Assembly (NCBI RefSeq): GCF_002979655.1
Contig: NZ_PCPG01000003.1
Location: 235,711-299,710 of the forward strand
Source: Microbacterium sp. MYb45
Lineage (GTDB): Bacteria; Actinomycetota; Actinomycetes; Actinomycetales; Microbacteriaceae
Direction: 5' to 3'
Length of the DNA: 64,000 bases
Part shown: positions 52,422-61,625 of the stretch, one piece after another
Numbering within the stretch: the first letter of the stretch is position 1
How the letters are laid out: each line of letters starts with the position of its first letter
Program-made: the position numbers and the translations under genes
The notes under the pieces: model-generated
Told to the model about the DNA's origin: nothing
The model's input: the letters and a program-made list of their open reading frames with translations, nothing else
Database searches by the model: none

Positions 52422-53585
52422 ATGGAACGCGACATCTACGACGAGGATCACGAGGCATTCCGGGACCTGGTCAAGGACTTCGTCAAGCGCCACGTGACAG
52501 GTGAGGCGATCGAGAAGTGGGACGCCGCGGGTGAGATCGACCGGGCGACCATGCTGGCTGCCGGCGAGGCAGGACTGATCGGGCTGTCGGTCCCCGAGGA
52601 GTTCGGCGGCGCCGGGATGCTGCAGGACTACCGCTTCCGCACGGTCGTCATGGAGGAGGTCATCGCCGCGGGTGCCGGCTCGCTCGCAGGCGCCTTCGGC
52701 ATCCAGGACGACCTGGCCGTGCCGTACCTCGTGCACATGGGAACGCAGGAGCAGAAGGAGAAGTGGCTGCCCCGGATGGCCACGGGTGAAGTGCTCGGCG
52801 CACTCGCCATGACCGACCCGGGAGCGGGTTCGGACCTCCGCGGCATCAAGACCAACGCGAAGAAGGTCGACGGTGGCTACATCCTCAACGGCGCGAAGAC
52901 CTTCATCTCCTCGGGCACGACAGCCGACGTCGTCGTGACCTTCGTCAAGACCGGTGAGGGCAATCGTCCTGACGCCTTCAGCCTGCTGCTCGTAGAGAAG
53001 GGCATGGAGGGCTTCGACCAGGGCAAGAAGCTCAGCAAGATGGGCTTCCATGGCTGGGATACGGCCGAGCTCAGCTTCACCGACGTGTTCGTCCCCGACG
53101 AGAACCTCATCAGCGGCAAGGAGGGGCAGGGCTTCATCCAGCTGATGCTGAACCTGCCACTCGAGCGTCTTTCGATCGGCGTTGCCGCGGCCGCAGCTGC
53201 GCAGGCCGCTCTGGACTGGACCGTCGCCTACACGAAGGACCGGGAGGCATTCGGCGAGCGCATCGCCGACTTCCAGAACACCCGCTTCCGGCTCGCCGAC
53301 ATGGCGGCGACCACCGATGCGATGTGGGCGTACATCGACCGCGCGCTGCTCGCCTACAAGAACAGCACGCTCACCGCCGAGGACGCGGCGAAGGTCAAGT
53401 TCTGGGCTACCGAGCGCGAGTGGGAGGTGCTCGACACGGGCGTGCAGCTGCACGGTGGCTACGGCTACATCATGGAGTACCCGATCGCCCGCGCCTTCAC
53501 CGATGCTCGGGTGCACCGCATCTACGGCGGCACGAACGAGATCATGCGCGATCTCGTCGGTCGCCAGATCGCCGGCAAGCGCTGA
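52422..53585 (+). CDS. Acyl-CoA dehydrogenase
   Basis: 387 residues, the normal length. FAD/substrate motifs are ALAMTDPGAGSDLRGIKT and FISSGTTADVVVTF; the C-terminal IYGGTNEIMRDLVGR holds the usual catalytic glutamate. It oxidises acyl-CoA to enoyl-CoA in fatty-acid or branched amino-acid degradation. AGGAGG is 5 nt before the start, and TAGAAT at 52377-52382 is a possible -10. Ends at a strong terminator, so monocistronic. Confidence 0.93.
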   Translation: MERDIYDEDHEAFRDLVKDFVKRHVTGEAIEKWDAAGEIDRATMLAAGEAGLIGLSVPEEFGGAGMLQDYRFRTVVMEEVIAAGAGSLAGAFGIQDDLAVPYLVHMGTQEQKEKWLPRMATGEVLGALAMTDPGAGSDLRGIKTNAKKVDGGYILNGAKTFISSGTTADVVVTFVKTGEGNRPDAFSLLLVEKGMEGFDQGKKLSKMGFHGWDTAELSFTDVFVPDENLISGKEGQGFIQLMLNLPLERLSIGVAAAAAAQAALDWTVAYTKDREAFGERIADFQNTRFRLADMAATTDAMWAYIDRALLAYKNSTLTAEDAAKVKFWATEREWEVLDTGVQLHGGYGYIMEYPIARAFTDARVHRIYGGTNEIMRDLVGRQIAGKR

Positions 53586-53598
53586 CGCACGGCTCTGG

Positions 53599-53633
53599 AG
53601 AGGCCCCGGATGCTCTGGCATCCGGGGCCTCTT
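53599..53633 (+). terminator. Intrinsic terminator after the acyl-CoA dehydrogenase
   Basis: AGAGGCCCCGGATGC pairs perfectly with 53618-53632 over 15 bp around a 4-nt loop TCTG. Confidence 0.88.
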
Positions 53634-53682
53634 CGCGTGCAGCCGAGGACGCTGCGGTGCTCGGAAGCTCCAAGGAAGTGGG

Positions 53683-53711
53683 TGGTACCAGCGGTGCTAC
53701 CGAAGTAGTAT
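53683..53711 (+). promoter_or_regulatory. Operator and leaderless promoter of the toxin-antitoxin pair
   Basis: GGTACCAGCGGTGCTACC (53683-53700) is symmetric at 14 of 18 positions, a likely antitoxin binding site. TAGTAT (53706-53711) follows, then 6 nt and ATG 53718. Confidence 0.6.
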
Positions 53712-53717
53712 TGCCGC

Positions 53718-53939
53718 ATGTCCACCGCAAAGGTCAGCCTCAGTCTGAGTGAGAGCGATCTGGCGTTCCTCGACGCCCAGGCCCTCGAAGGCGGGTACCC
53801 CTCGCGCTCGGCCGTGGTGCACGCGGCGGTTCGCCTTCTTCGTGAGAGCCGTCTCGCCGACGCGTATGCCGAGGCCTACGCCGAGGGATACGACGACGAG
53901 TGGGATGCCGCGGCCGACGACGGCCTGGCCACCGCGTGA
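53718..53939 (+). CDS. Ribbon-helix-helix antitoxin
   Basis: 73 residues. The N-terminal AKVSLSLSESDLAFLDAQAL and YPSRSAVVHAAVRLLRE form a ribbon-helix-helix DNA-binding domain; the acidic C-terminal tail (YAEAYAEGYDDEWD) is the expected toxin-neutralising part. It overlaps the MazF-like toxin gene by GTGA. Represses its own operon by inference, through the palindrome upstream. Confidence 0.85.
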   Translation: MSTAKVSLSLSESDLAFLDAQALEGGYPSRSAVVHAAVRLLRESRLADAYAEAYAEGYDDEWDAAADDGLATA

Positions 53940-54307
53940 GCGACAGCGCGGTCTCCCTGCTTCGTCGCGGTCAGATCGTCCTCGTCTCGTTCGACCCCAC
54001 GGTCGGGTCCGAGGCGCGGAAGACGCGACCGGCCGTGCTCGTGAGCAACAACACGGCGAACGCGGTCGCTGCGCGACGCCCGCAGGCCACGGTCACCGTC
54101 GTGCCGGTGACGTCGAACGTCACACGCGTGCTGCCGTTCCAGGTGCTGCTTCCCGCCGCCGCCACCGGGCTGGATCGTGATTCGAAGGCGCACGCGGAGC
54201 AGGTGCGGACCATCTCGACCGCGCGCATCGTCCGTCCGCTCGGCTGGGTGCCGGCCGAGTTGATGGGGGAGATCGACGAGGCGCTGCGCGTGCATCTGTC
54301 GCTCTGA
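53936..54307 (+). CDS. mazF: MazF/PemK-type endoribonuclease toxin
   Basis: 123 residues from GTG 53936. The family opening RRGQIVLVSFDPTVGSEARK and RPAVLVSNN contain the conserved Arg; VPVTSNVTRVLPFQV and EQVRTISTARI complete the fold. MazF toxins cut single-stranded mRNA or tRNA at short sites. Pairing with an RHH antitoxin (ParD/MazE-like exchange) is common in actinobacteria. A short palindrome CCCCGCGGGG follows the stop and may help termination. Confidence 0.9.
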   Translation: MSDSAVSLLRRGQIVLVSFDPTVGSEARKTRPAVLVSNNTANAVAARRPQATVTVVPVTSNVTRVLPFQVLLPAAATGLDRDSKAHAEQVRTISTARIVRPLGWVPAELMGEIDEALRVHLSL

Positions 54308-54475
54308 AGCCCCGCGGGGGTTCCACTTGTACCGGCCGCCGCGGCGCTCCCCGCGTTGCTCCGGGGTCGGATCGACCTTCGAGGTCACTTGCTGTTCCGG
54401 GAAATACCTGACCAGCTGAGATAAATCCGAGTTCAGAGCAGGCGTCGGAGAATTTCCTGACTTGTCTCTTCAGGG

Positions 54476-54525
54476 GATACAAGTATCGGTCCATGATCGA
54501 TACATGTCCGGACAGGAGAGTCCGG
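54476..54525 (+). promoter_or_regulatory. Repeat-rich control region of the GntR operon
   Basis: GATACAAGT (54476-54484) and GATACATGT (54499-54507) are direct repeats 23 bp apart; GTATCG and CGATAC (54483, 54498) form an inverted pair between them. CCGGAC (54508-54513) and GTCCGG (54520-54525) make a hairpin around AGGAGA. These are candidate operators of the GntR regulator that starts at 54572. The rest of the gap 54308-54571 shows no gene. Confidence 0.5.
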
Positions 54526-54571
54526 CTCGGGAACGCAGATGTTCCCGCACCCGCTCACCGAAGAGGCCGGA

Positions 54572-55387
54572 ATGTCCACTCTCAGCCTGCCGCTGCTCGA
54601 CCGCACGTCGACGGCTCCGATCTGGTTCCAGATCATGCGCGCCATCGAAGCCGAGATCGCCCAGGGCACCTGGGGACCGGGTGATCGCCTGCCCAGCGAG
54701 AACGAGCTGAGGGAGCACTTCTCGGCCTCGCGCACCTCGATCCGCGACGCGCTGTCTCGGCTGGAGAGCGCCGGCATCATCTCCCGACAGCAGGGCAAGG
54801 GCGCCTTCGTGGAACGAGCCCAGGGGCCGTCGGCCTGGACGCTCCCCTCGGCCCCGAGCCTTCTCGGCGAGTACAGCGAGGACGGCCGCAGCGCCCTGAG
54901 CTCGGAGATCCTCCGTGCCGGCATCGAGCCGCTTCCCTCGTGGGCCGCAGCGGTCGTCGGACGCGACTCCTCCGACGGCACGGGCTTCGTGCTGGAGCGC
55001 GTGCGCGCCGTGGGCTCGCGCACCGCCGTGCACGTGATCAACTATCTGCCGTCGCGCTTCGCCGGGGTGCTGCCCGACCTCCGCGACCCCCGCGCGAGTC
55101 TCTACGCCGCGATCAGGAACGTCGCCGGCGTCCGCATCGCCCGCATGCACAGGACGATCGAGGCCGTCGCCGCCGATCGGGCGCTCGCGGGCCTGCTCGA
55201 GGTCGAGCCGGGGCATCCGATCGTCGTCGTCGAGGCCGTCGCCTACGACCAGAGCGGCCAGCCCATCGACTTCTCCCGCGCCTCCGTGCGCACCGATCGC
55301 CTCCGCGTCAGCGTCGACACCGGTTTCGATGCGGGAGGCATCTCGACCGAGACCGCCTCCGGTCGTTACCCCGCCGCTCTGCGCTGA
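54572..55387 (+). CDS. GntR-family regulator, HutC subfamily (UTRA domain)
   Basis: 271 residues. The winged helix is APIWFQIMRAIEAEIAQGTW, GDRLPSENELREHFSASRTS and IRDALSRLESAGII; the UTRA effector domain follows (ERVRAVGSRTAVHVINYLP ... VVVEAVAYDQSGQPIDFS). ATG 54572 is preferred to ATG 54539. It heads the LsrK/LsrF-like operon and probably represses it until a phosphorylated sugar appears, like LsrR functionally but from another family. Confidence 0.88.
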   Translation: MSTLSLPLLDRTSTAPIWFQIMRAIEAEIAQGTWGPGDRLPSENELREHFSASRTSIRDALSRLESAGIISRQQGKGAFVERAQGPSAWTLPSAPSLLGEYSEDGRSALSSEILRAGIEPLPSWAAAVVGRDSSDGTGFVLERVRAVGSRTAVHVINYLPSRFAGVLPDLRDPRASLYAAIRNVAGVRIARMHRTIEAVAADRALAGLLEVEPGHPIVVVEAVAYDQSGQPIDFSRASVRTDRLRVSVDTGFDAGGISTETASGRYPAALR

Positions 55388-55420
55388 CCCACCCACTCAC
55401 GAACCCCGGGAGCCCTGCAC

Positions 55421-56440
55421 ATGACCGACCACCGCATCCTCGTCATCGGCGACAGCTACATGACCGCCGAGATCTTCACCCGCGCCTTCGCGCAGCGGGG
55501 CCTCGCCGTCGACGCGACGACGATGACGATCACGACGCCGACGTGGGACACCTCCTCCATCCGGGAGTACGAGGGGGACCCGGCGGAGGTCGCGAGCCTC
55601 GGCCGCGGCTACGACGTCATCGCCTTCCACGCGGCGCCCGTGACCGCCGACGTCCTGGCCGCGCTCCCCGACCTGCGCCTCGTCGGATGCGCACGCGGCG
55701 GACCCGTCAACGTCGATCTCGACGCGGCGCGCGAGCGCGGGGTGCGAGTGACCACGACGCCGGGGAAGAACGCGGATGCCGTCGCCGACCTCACGATCGG
55801 CTTCCTGATCTCCCTCGTGCGCAACGTGCCGGCGTCGCTGCGCGACGTGGACGAGCGGGTCGCCGACGGCCGTCCGCTCGCCGAATCGACCTTCGAGGGG
55901 GCCCGCTGGTTCGGCCGCGAGGTGAAGGGACTGCGTCTCGGGCTCATCGGGTACGGCAACGTCGCCCGCCTCGTCGCGGCTCGGGCGCGGGCGCTCGGCG
56001 CGACCATCACCGCGTACGACCCCTTCGTCGACCCGGCCTCGGTGGCGGATGCCACGATCGTCTCCGACCTCGACGCGCTGCTCTCCGCGAGCGACGTCGT
56101 CAGCGTGCATGCGCGAGCCACCGACGAGAACCGCCACATGATCCGCGCCGCGCAGATCGCCCGCATGCCGGAGGGGTCGTTCCTCATCAACACCGCCCGG
56201 GAATCGCTCGTCGACGAGCACGCGCTCCTCGAGGCGCTGCGCAGCGGCCACCTCGCCGGCGTCGCCCTCGACGTGAACGAACCCGATGGACCGTGGCGGG
56301 AGCTCGTCGCGGAACCGAACCTCATCCTCACGCCCCATCTGGCCGGCGCGACGAACGAGACGCTCGTCCGCGGTGCCGACATGCTCGCCGCCGAGGTCGA
56401 GAGCTTCCTCACGGATGGGAGCCTGCGATGGGAACGATGA
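55421..56440 (+). CDS. D-2-hydroxyacid dehydrogenase (second)
   Basis: 339 residues. NAD motif LIGYGNVARLVAARA; catalytic Arg in LINTARESLVDEHAL, Glu in DVNEPDGPW and His in LTPHLAGATNE. Not closely similar to the copy at 1434. Within the Lsr-like operon it may process a 2-oxo or hydroxy acid made from the sugar. GGGAG precedes the start by about 8 nt. Confidence 0.88.
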   Translation: MTDHRILVIGDSYMTAEIFTRAFAQRGLAVDATTMTITTPTWDTSSIREYEGDPAEVASLGRGYDVIAFHAAPVTADVLAALPDLRLVGCARGGPVNVDLDAARERGVRVTTTPGKNADAVADLTIGFLISLVRNVPASLRDVDERVADGRPLAESTFEGARWFGREVKGLRLGLIGYGNVARLVAARARALGATITAYDPFVDPASVADATIVSDLDALLSASDVVSVHARATDENRHMIRAAQIARMPEGSFLINTARESLVDEHALLEALRSGHLAGVALDVNEPDGPWRELVAEPNLILTPHLAGATNETLVRGADMLAAEVESFLTDGSLRWER

Positions 56441-58032
56441 CGGACGTCTTCCTCGCCATCGACGCCGGTACCGGATCGGCGCGAGCGCTCGCCTTCGACA
56501 TCGAGGGCCGACTGGTCACCCGAGCAGCGCGCGAGTGGACGCACACCGCCGTACCGGGGCACCCCGGCGGCACGGTCTTCGACACCGAGAGCGGATGGAA
56601 GGCCATCGCCGCCGCCGTCTCGGAGGTCGTGGCGCACCTCGGCGGGCGGCGCATCGCGGCCGTGGCGGCGTCGAGCATGCGGGAGGGATTCGTCCTCTAC
56701 GACGCCGCGGGCCGCGAGCTCTGGGCCTGCCCGAACACCGACGGTCGGGCACGCGCGGAGGCCGACGAACTGGTCGCCGAAGGCGTCGCCGACGAGGTGT
56801 ACCGCACGGCGGGGGACTGGGTGTCGATCACGGCCCCGGCCCGCCTGCGGTGGATCGCCCGCCACGAGCCCGACCTCTTCGCGCAGGCGCGCCACTTCGG
56901 GATGTTGAGCGACTGGGTCACGACGCGCCTGACGGGCGAGTTCGTGACCGAGCCGACCAGCGGTTCGAGTTCGGCACTGTTCGACCTGCGGTCGAGGAAC
57001 TGGTCGGACGATCTCGCGGGACTCGTGGGCGTGGACCGCAGCATCCTCCCTCCCGTGGTCGAATGCGGTGAAGTCGTCGGAGTCGTCACACCCGCCGCGG
57101 CAGCCGCCACCGGACTCCCGGTGGGCACACCCGTCGTCACCGGCGGTGCCGACACCCAGCTCGCGCTCCATGGCATCGCCGCCCGCGAAGGCGTGCCGAC
57201 GATCGTCGCCGGCACGTTCTGGCAGACCACGGCCGTCACATCGGAACCGCTGATCGACCCCGAGCGGCGACTGCGCACGCTCTGCCACGTCGATCCGGGT
57301 ACCTGGATGGTCGAGGGGATCGGCTTCCTCTCGGGACTCGCGATGCGCTGGTTCCGCGATGCGATGTGCCCGGATGCCGCCGAGCTCGGACGCGCAGCCG
57401 GAACGTCCGCGTTCACCGTCATGGAGGAATGGGCCGCGGCGGTTCCGGCAGGCGCCAACGGTGTCGTCGCGACCATGGCGAATGTGATGCAGGCGGACGC
57501 CTGGCATCACGCGGCCCCCGCGTTCGTGGGCTTCGACATCAACGACGCGGCCCGCTCGTCACGGGGAGCATTCGTCCGCGCGATCGAGGAATCAGCCGCG
57601 ATCGTGGCCGGCGCGCACCTCGACATCCTCGCCTCCCTCACCGGCGGCCGAGCGGTCGCCGAAGGATCGGTCACCTTCACCGGCGGCTCGAGCGCGGGCG
57701 CTCTCTGGCCGCGGGTGATCGCCGGAGTGACCGGACTCGACACCCGCGTGACCCCTGCGCCGGAGGCCACCTCGTACGGCGCCGCCCGCCTGGCTGCGCG
57801 CGGTGTGGGCGCCGCCCTGCCGCCGATGGGCGACCCCGACCGCGTCGAACGCGTCGACCCCGGCGAGCACGAGCAGTACCGCGCGGTGACCGAGCGCTGG
57901 CACCGCGTGTACCGCGACATGCTCTCGATCTCAGGCCCCGACCTGCTCCCGCTCTTCACCCCACCGGGTGCCGCCCGCGGCCCCCACGACCTTTCCCCCA
58001 CCCGACTCTCGCCCGTCGGCCACGCCGGCTGA
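56428..58032 (+). CDS. FGGY-family sugar kinase, LsrK-like
   Basis: 534 residues. The first ATP motif is FLAIDAGTGSARALAFD; the catalytic aspartate is in TGGADTQLALHG; the second domain has FTGGSSAGALWPRVIAGVTG and EATSYGAARLAA. The combination SSMREGFVLYD and GGSSxGxLWP recalls LsrK, the autoinducer-2 kinase, and fits the neighbouring LsrF. An alternative start ATG 56437 overlaps the previous stop as ATGA. Other four- or five-carbon sugar substrates are possible. Confidence 0.8.
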   Translation: MGTMTDVFLAIDAGTGSARALAFDIEGRLVTRAAREWTHTAVPGHPGGTVFDTESGWKAIAAAVSEVVAHLGGRRIAAVAASSMREGFVLYDAAGRELWACPNTDGRARAEADELVAEGVADEVYRTAGDWVSITAPARLRWIARHEPDLFAQARHFGMLSDWVTTRLTGEFVTEPTSGSSSALFDLRSRNWSDDLAGLVGVDRSILPPVVECGEVVGVVTPAAAAATGLPVGTPVVTGGADTQLALHGIAAREGVPTIVAGTFWQTTAVTSEPLIDPERRLRTLCHVDPGTWMVEGIGFLSGLAMRWFRDAMCPDAAELGRAAGTSAFTVMEEWAAAVPAGANGVVATMANVMQADAWHHAAPAFVGFDINDAARSSRGAFVRAIEESAAIVAGAHLDILASLTGGRAVAEGSVTFTGGSSAGALWPRVIAGVTGLDTRVTPAPEATSYGAARLAARGVGAALPPMGDPDRVERVDPGEHEQYRAVTERWHRVYRDMLSISGPDLLPLFTPPGAARGPHDLSPTRLSPVGHAG

Positions 58033-58053
58033 CGACCACCAGAAGGAGACACC

Positions 58054-58944
58054 ATGGCAGACCTCGAAGGCAACGCCGCAGCGAAGAAGTTCCACTCCGA
58101 GACACCGGCCGTGCGCTTCTTGCAGAACATCCGCGGGGCCGCGAACCTCGACTGGGGCATGCAGAACCGCCTCTCCCGCATCCTCGACCCCGACACCGGC
58201 CGCACGGTGATGCTGGCGTTCGACCACGGATACTTCCAGGGACCGACGTCCGGCCTCGAGCGCATCGACCTGAACATCGCCCCGCTCGCCGAGTACGCGG
58301 ACGCCGTGATGTGCACCCGCGGTGCGCTGCGCACCTCCGTTCCGCCGGCCACGCGCGCCGGTCTCGTGCTCCGCGCCTCGGGCGGACCGTCGATCCTCAA
58401 GGACCTCTCCGACGAATACACCGCGATGGCGATGGCGGATGCCGTGCGCATCAACGCCGACGCCGTGGCCGTGCAGGTCTTCGTCGGCGGTGAGCACGAG
58501 AGCCGCAGCATCCGCAACCTCACGACGCTCGTCGACGAGGGCTACGCCGCCGGCATCCCCGTGCTCGGTGTGACGGCGGTCGGCAAGGAGCTCGTCCGTG
58601 ACTCCCGCTACCTGGGCCTCGCCACCCGCATCATCGCGGAGCTCGGCGCCCAGCTCGTCAAGACCTATTACTGCGACGAGGGTTTCGAAGACGTGGTCGC
58701 GGGCTGCCCCGTGCCGGTGATCATGGCCGGGGGGAAGAAGCTCCCCGAGCTGGATGCCCTCACGATGGCGTCGAATGCGGTCCGCGCGGGCGCTGCCGGC
58801 GTCGACATGGGGCGGAACATCTTCCAGAGCGCGGATCCTGCGGCGATGATGCGCGCAGTCCGCGCGGTCGTCCACGACGACGCCGCTCCCGCCGACGCGT
58901 ACGAGCTGTTCCGCGAGGCCACCGAGACGCGGGTGCTCGCATGA
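58054..58944 (+). CDS. lsrF: LsrF-like 3-hydroxy-5-phosphonooxypentane-2,4-dione thiolase/aldolase
   Basis: 296 residues, very close to LsrF of enteric bacteria: [69 protein letters not shown] with the active-site lysine, [16 protein letters not shown] and [11 protein letters not shown]. LsrF transfers an acetyl group of phospho-AI-2-derived P-HPD to CoA, giving DHAP and acetyl-CoA. AGAAGGAGA precedes the start. This is the strongest clue to the operon's substrate. Confidence 0.9.
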   Translation: MADLEGNAAAKKFHSETPAVRFLQNIRGAANLDWGMQNRLSRILDPDTGRTVMLAFDHGYFQGPTSGLERIDLNIAPLAEYADAVMCTRGALRTSVPPATRAGLVLRASGGPSILKDLSDEYTAMAMADAVRINADAVAVQVFVGGEHESRSIRNLTTLVDEGYAAGIPVLGVTAVGKELVRDSRYLGLATRIIAELGAQLVKTYYCDEGFEDVVAGCPVPVIMAGGKKLPELDALTMASNAVRAGAAGVDMGRNIFQSADPAAMMRAVRAVVHDDAAPADAYELFREATETRVLA

Positions 58945-59315
58945 GTGCCGACGTGCTCCGCGCCGCCGATGCCTCTCTCCGGTTCGGCGACTGGGGGCCC
59001 GGCTACCTCGCCCAGAGCGACGACGCCGCGTTCGGCGTGGTCGTGCTGCGGCCGGGCGACGAGTTCGGCAATCACCTGCACGAGCACCACACGGAGTCCT
59101 TCGTGGTGCTGGAAGGGCGCGCCGAGATCTGGCTCGATCGCGACACCTGCAGGGTCGTCTCGGTCGGTGACGTGCTCCGCGCCGAACCGCATGAGGAGCA
59201 TTTCGTGCGCAACCCGTTCGACGAGACGTTCCGAGCCGTCTTCGTGAAGACCCCCTGGGTCGATGGCGACAAGGTCGATCGCCCCTGGACGCCGGACCCC
59301 GAATCCGCATCCTGA
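58941..59315 (+). CDS. Cupin-domain protein
   Basis: 124 residues, ATGA overlap with LsrF. Cupin motif 1 is [21 protein letters not shown] (metal-binding His/Glu in [10 protein letters not shown]) and motif 2 [15 protein letters not shown]. It may isomerise the product of the kinase, taking the place of LsrG, which belongs to a different fold (ABM). That replacement is inference. Confidence 0.85.
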   Translation: MSADVLRAADASLRFGDWGPGYLAQSDDAAFGVVVLRPGDEFGNHLHEHHTESFVVLEGRAEIWLDRDTCRVVSVGDVLRAEPHEEHFVRNPFDETFRAVFVKTPWVDGDKVDRPWTPDPESAS

Positions 59316-59362
59316 CCGCTTCACCCCCTCACCCGAAGAAGAAACATCGAAAGGACAGCACC

Positions 59363-60688
59363 ATGAGTGTGCAACGACGCTCCTCATCCCTCGCGCGCTA
59401 CGCGCGTCGCTCCCTGCCCGTCATCGCCCTGGCTTCCGTCGCGGGCCTCGTGCTCGCGGGCTGCTCCGGCGATGCCGGCGGATCCTCCGGCGACGGTGGT
59501 GACAAGACCCTCAAGGTCCTGATCGCTGCTCCGCAGGAGGGGGCCGGCAAGATCCTCGAGGCCGATTTCGAAGCTGAGACCGGTGTCGAAGTCGAAGTCG
59601 AGGTCGTGCCCTACGACCAGATCCAGACCAAGGCGGTCCTCGACGCACAGTCCGGAACGAACAACTACGACGTCATCCAGTACTGGTACACGTCGGTCGG
59701 CGCGCTCGCCGACGCCGGCGCGCTCGCCGACATCACCGACTGGGTCGAGTCCGACGAAGACATCGACTCGTCCGACTTCATCGAGGCGATCTTCGGTCCG
59801 TACTCGCAGTACGAGGGAGGCACCTACGGCCTGCCGATCGACGGCGACACACACGTGCTCTTCTACAACAAGGCGATCTTCGAGCGGAACGGCGTCGAGG
59901 TGCCGACCACGTGGGACGAGTACATCGAGGTCTCGAAGAAGATCACCGATGCCGAGAAGGCGGACGGCGTGTACGGCAACGCCCTGCTCGGCTCGAAGAG
60001 CGCGTTCAACATCGGCTCCACGTTCTTCAACAGGCTCGCCACGATGTCGCCCGATCCGATCGACCCCCAGATGCCGCAGCTCGACACCGAGTATGCGGTC
60101 GCGGCCGCGCAGTCGATGCTCGACGCCGCCCCCTCGGCCCTGCCCAGCCCGCTGGAGATCGGGTTCGAGCAGGCGCTGCCGCAGTTCCTCTCGGGGTCCG
60201 TCGGCATGATCGAGTTCTGGACCGACCTCGGTGTCTTCGCGCAGGATCCCGAGCAGTCGAAGATCGTCGACGGCTGGGGTGTGGCTCCGCTACCCATCGG
60301 GCCGGAGGGCAAGATCTCCGGAGCGCTGAACGCCGGATGGGCGATGGGGATCAGCCCCAACGCCAGCGATGAGGAGCTCGCCAAGGACTTCGTGGCCTTC
60401 GCCTCCTCGAAGGAGACCAACGAGAAGCTGATCACGACGACCGGCTCCGGAGTGGATCCCACCCGGACGTCGACGCTGGAGAGCCCGGAGTACATCGAGT
60501 TCGCTCCCGAGGTGTCGGCCGTCGCCGCGCAGGTGCTGCCGAACGCGCAGTCCTGGCCGACGTCGCCGCAGGCACCGGAGATGATCCAGTCGCTGAGCGA
60601 CAACCTCGCGCTCATGCTCCAGGGGAGCCTGACCGCCGAACAGGCGATGCAGCAGACCTGGGACTCCTGGCAGTCCCTGGCCGGCTGA
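59363..60688 (+). CDS. ABC transporter sugar-binding lipoprotein (CUT1)
   Basis: 441 residues. Signal peptide with lipobox Leu-Ala-Gly-Cys (LVLAGCSGDAGG) and a Gly/Ser linker, then a typical extracellular solute-binding protein: YDVIQYWYTSVGALAD, YGLPIDGDTHVLFYNKAIFE, and NAGWAMGISPNASDEE. Captures the operon's substrate outside the membrane. 47 nt after the cupin with AAAGGAC as ribosome site. Confidence 0.92.
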   Translation: MSVQRRSSSLARYARRSLPVIALASVAGLVLAGCSGDAGGSSGDGGDKTLKVLIAAPQEGAGKILEADFEAETGVEVEVEVVPYDQIQTKAVLDAQSGTNNYDVIQYWYTSVGALADAGALADITDWVESDEDIDSSDFIEAIFGPYSQYEGGTYGLPIDGDTHVLFYNKAIFERNGVEVPTTWDEYIEVSKKITDAEKADGVYGNALLGSKSAFNIGSTFFNRLATMSPDPIDPQMPQLDTEYAVAAAQSMLDAAPSALPSPLEIGFEQALPQFLSGSVGMIEFWTDLGVFAQDPEQSKIVDGWGVAPLPIGPEGKISGALNAGWAMGISPNASDEELAKDFVAFASSKETNEKLITTTGSGVDPTRTSTLESPEYIEFAPEVSAVAAQVLPNAQSWPTSPQAPEMIQSLSDNLALMLQGSLTAEQAMQQTWDSWQSLAG

Positions 60689-60717
60689 TCCGCTCGTCGA
60701 ACCCGAAAGGACCGCTC

Positions 60718-61623
60718 ATGTCGCAGCCCGTCACCCACCGACGCGTCTCCCGACGTGCGTCGTGGACGGGGCGCGCCCTGCTCGCCCCTGCCGTCATCGC
60801 GATCGTCATCATCGCGATCTACCCGCTCGGCTACATCATCGCCGCCTCCTTCTCGGAATCGTCGCTGGGACGTCCGTTCTCGGAATGGGTCGGGTTCGAC
60901 AACTTCGCGGCGCTGCTGGGGGACGGGATCACCCTCCCGTCCCTCGGCAGGTCGCTCCTCTTCGCCATCCCGTCGGCGCTCATCGCGCTGATCGCAGGGT
61001 TGGCGGTCGCGCTCTCGCTCGATGCGGCCGTCAAGGGCGGGCGCATCATCCGGGTGCTGCTCCTGCTCCCGCTGATGACACCGCCGGTCATGGCCGGAGT
61101 CATCTGGAAGCTCATGCTGGCCCCCACGGGCGGGCTGCTCAACAACATCGGGCAATCGCTCGATCCGGGCTCCGAGCCGTTCCTGTTCCTCGGGTCGAGC
61201 CCCGCCGCGATGATCTCGGTGATCACGGTCGACGCCTGGCAGTGGACGCCGTTCTGCGTCCTGCTGGTGTTCGCCGCGCTGCAGACATTGCCCACCGAGG
61301 TGTACGAGGCCTCGCAGGTCGACGGCGCCGGAGTGTGGCAGACCTTCTGGCGCATCACCCTCCCGCTGGTGCTGCCGAGCCTGATCACGGTCCTCCTGCT
61401 GAAGCTCGTCGTCTCGTTCAAGGTCTTCGACCTCGTGTTCATCATGACCAGCGGCGGGCCGGGCTTCGACACCACCGTCAGCAGCTACGAGATCTACCGC
61501 ACCGGTCTGCAGACCTTCGATGTGGGGGCGGCGGCCGCGCAGACCATCGCCTTCCTCGTCCTGGTCACCATCGTCATCCTGCCGCTCAACGCCGTGCGGC
61601 AGCGCCTGCACAAGGAGAGTTGA
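60718..61623 (+). CDS. Sugar ABC transporter permease (MalF-like)
   Basis: 301 residues, six helices. LLAPAVIAIVIIAIYPLGY opens the protein. The EAA loop that contacts the ATPase is EASQVDGAGVWQTFWRITLP. Typical CUT1 first permease. 29 nt after the binding protein. Confidence 0.92.
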   Translation: MSQPVTHRRVSRRASWTGRALLAPAVIAIVIIAIYPLGYIIAASFSESSLGRPFSEWVGFDNFAALLGDGITLPSLGRSLLFAIPSALIALIAGLAVALSLDAAVKGGRIIRVLLLLPLMTPPVMAGVIWKLMLAPTGGLLNNIGQSLDPGSEPFLFLGSSPAAMISVITVDAWQWTPFCVLLVFAALQTLPTEVYEASQVDGAGVWQTFWRITLPLVLPSLITVLLLKLVVSFKVFDLVFIMTSGGPGFDTTVSSYEIYRTGLQTFDVGAAAAQTIAFLVLVTIVILPLNAVRQRLHKES

Positions 61624-61625
61624 CC

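Noticed and set aside
58941..59315. LsrG for the gene after lsrF
   Set aside because: The sequence has cupin metal motifs, not the ABM fold of LsrG; only a functional substitute can be proposed.
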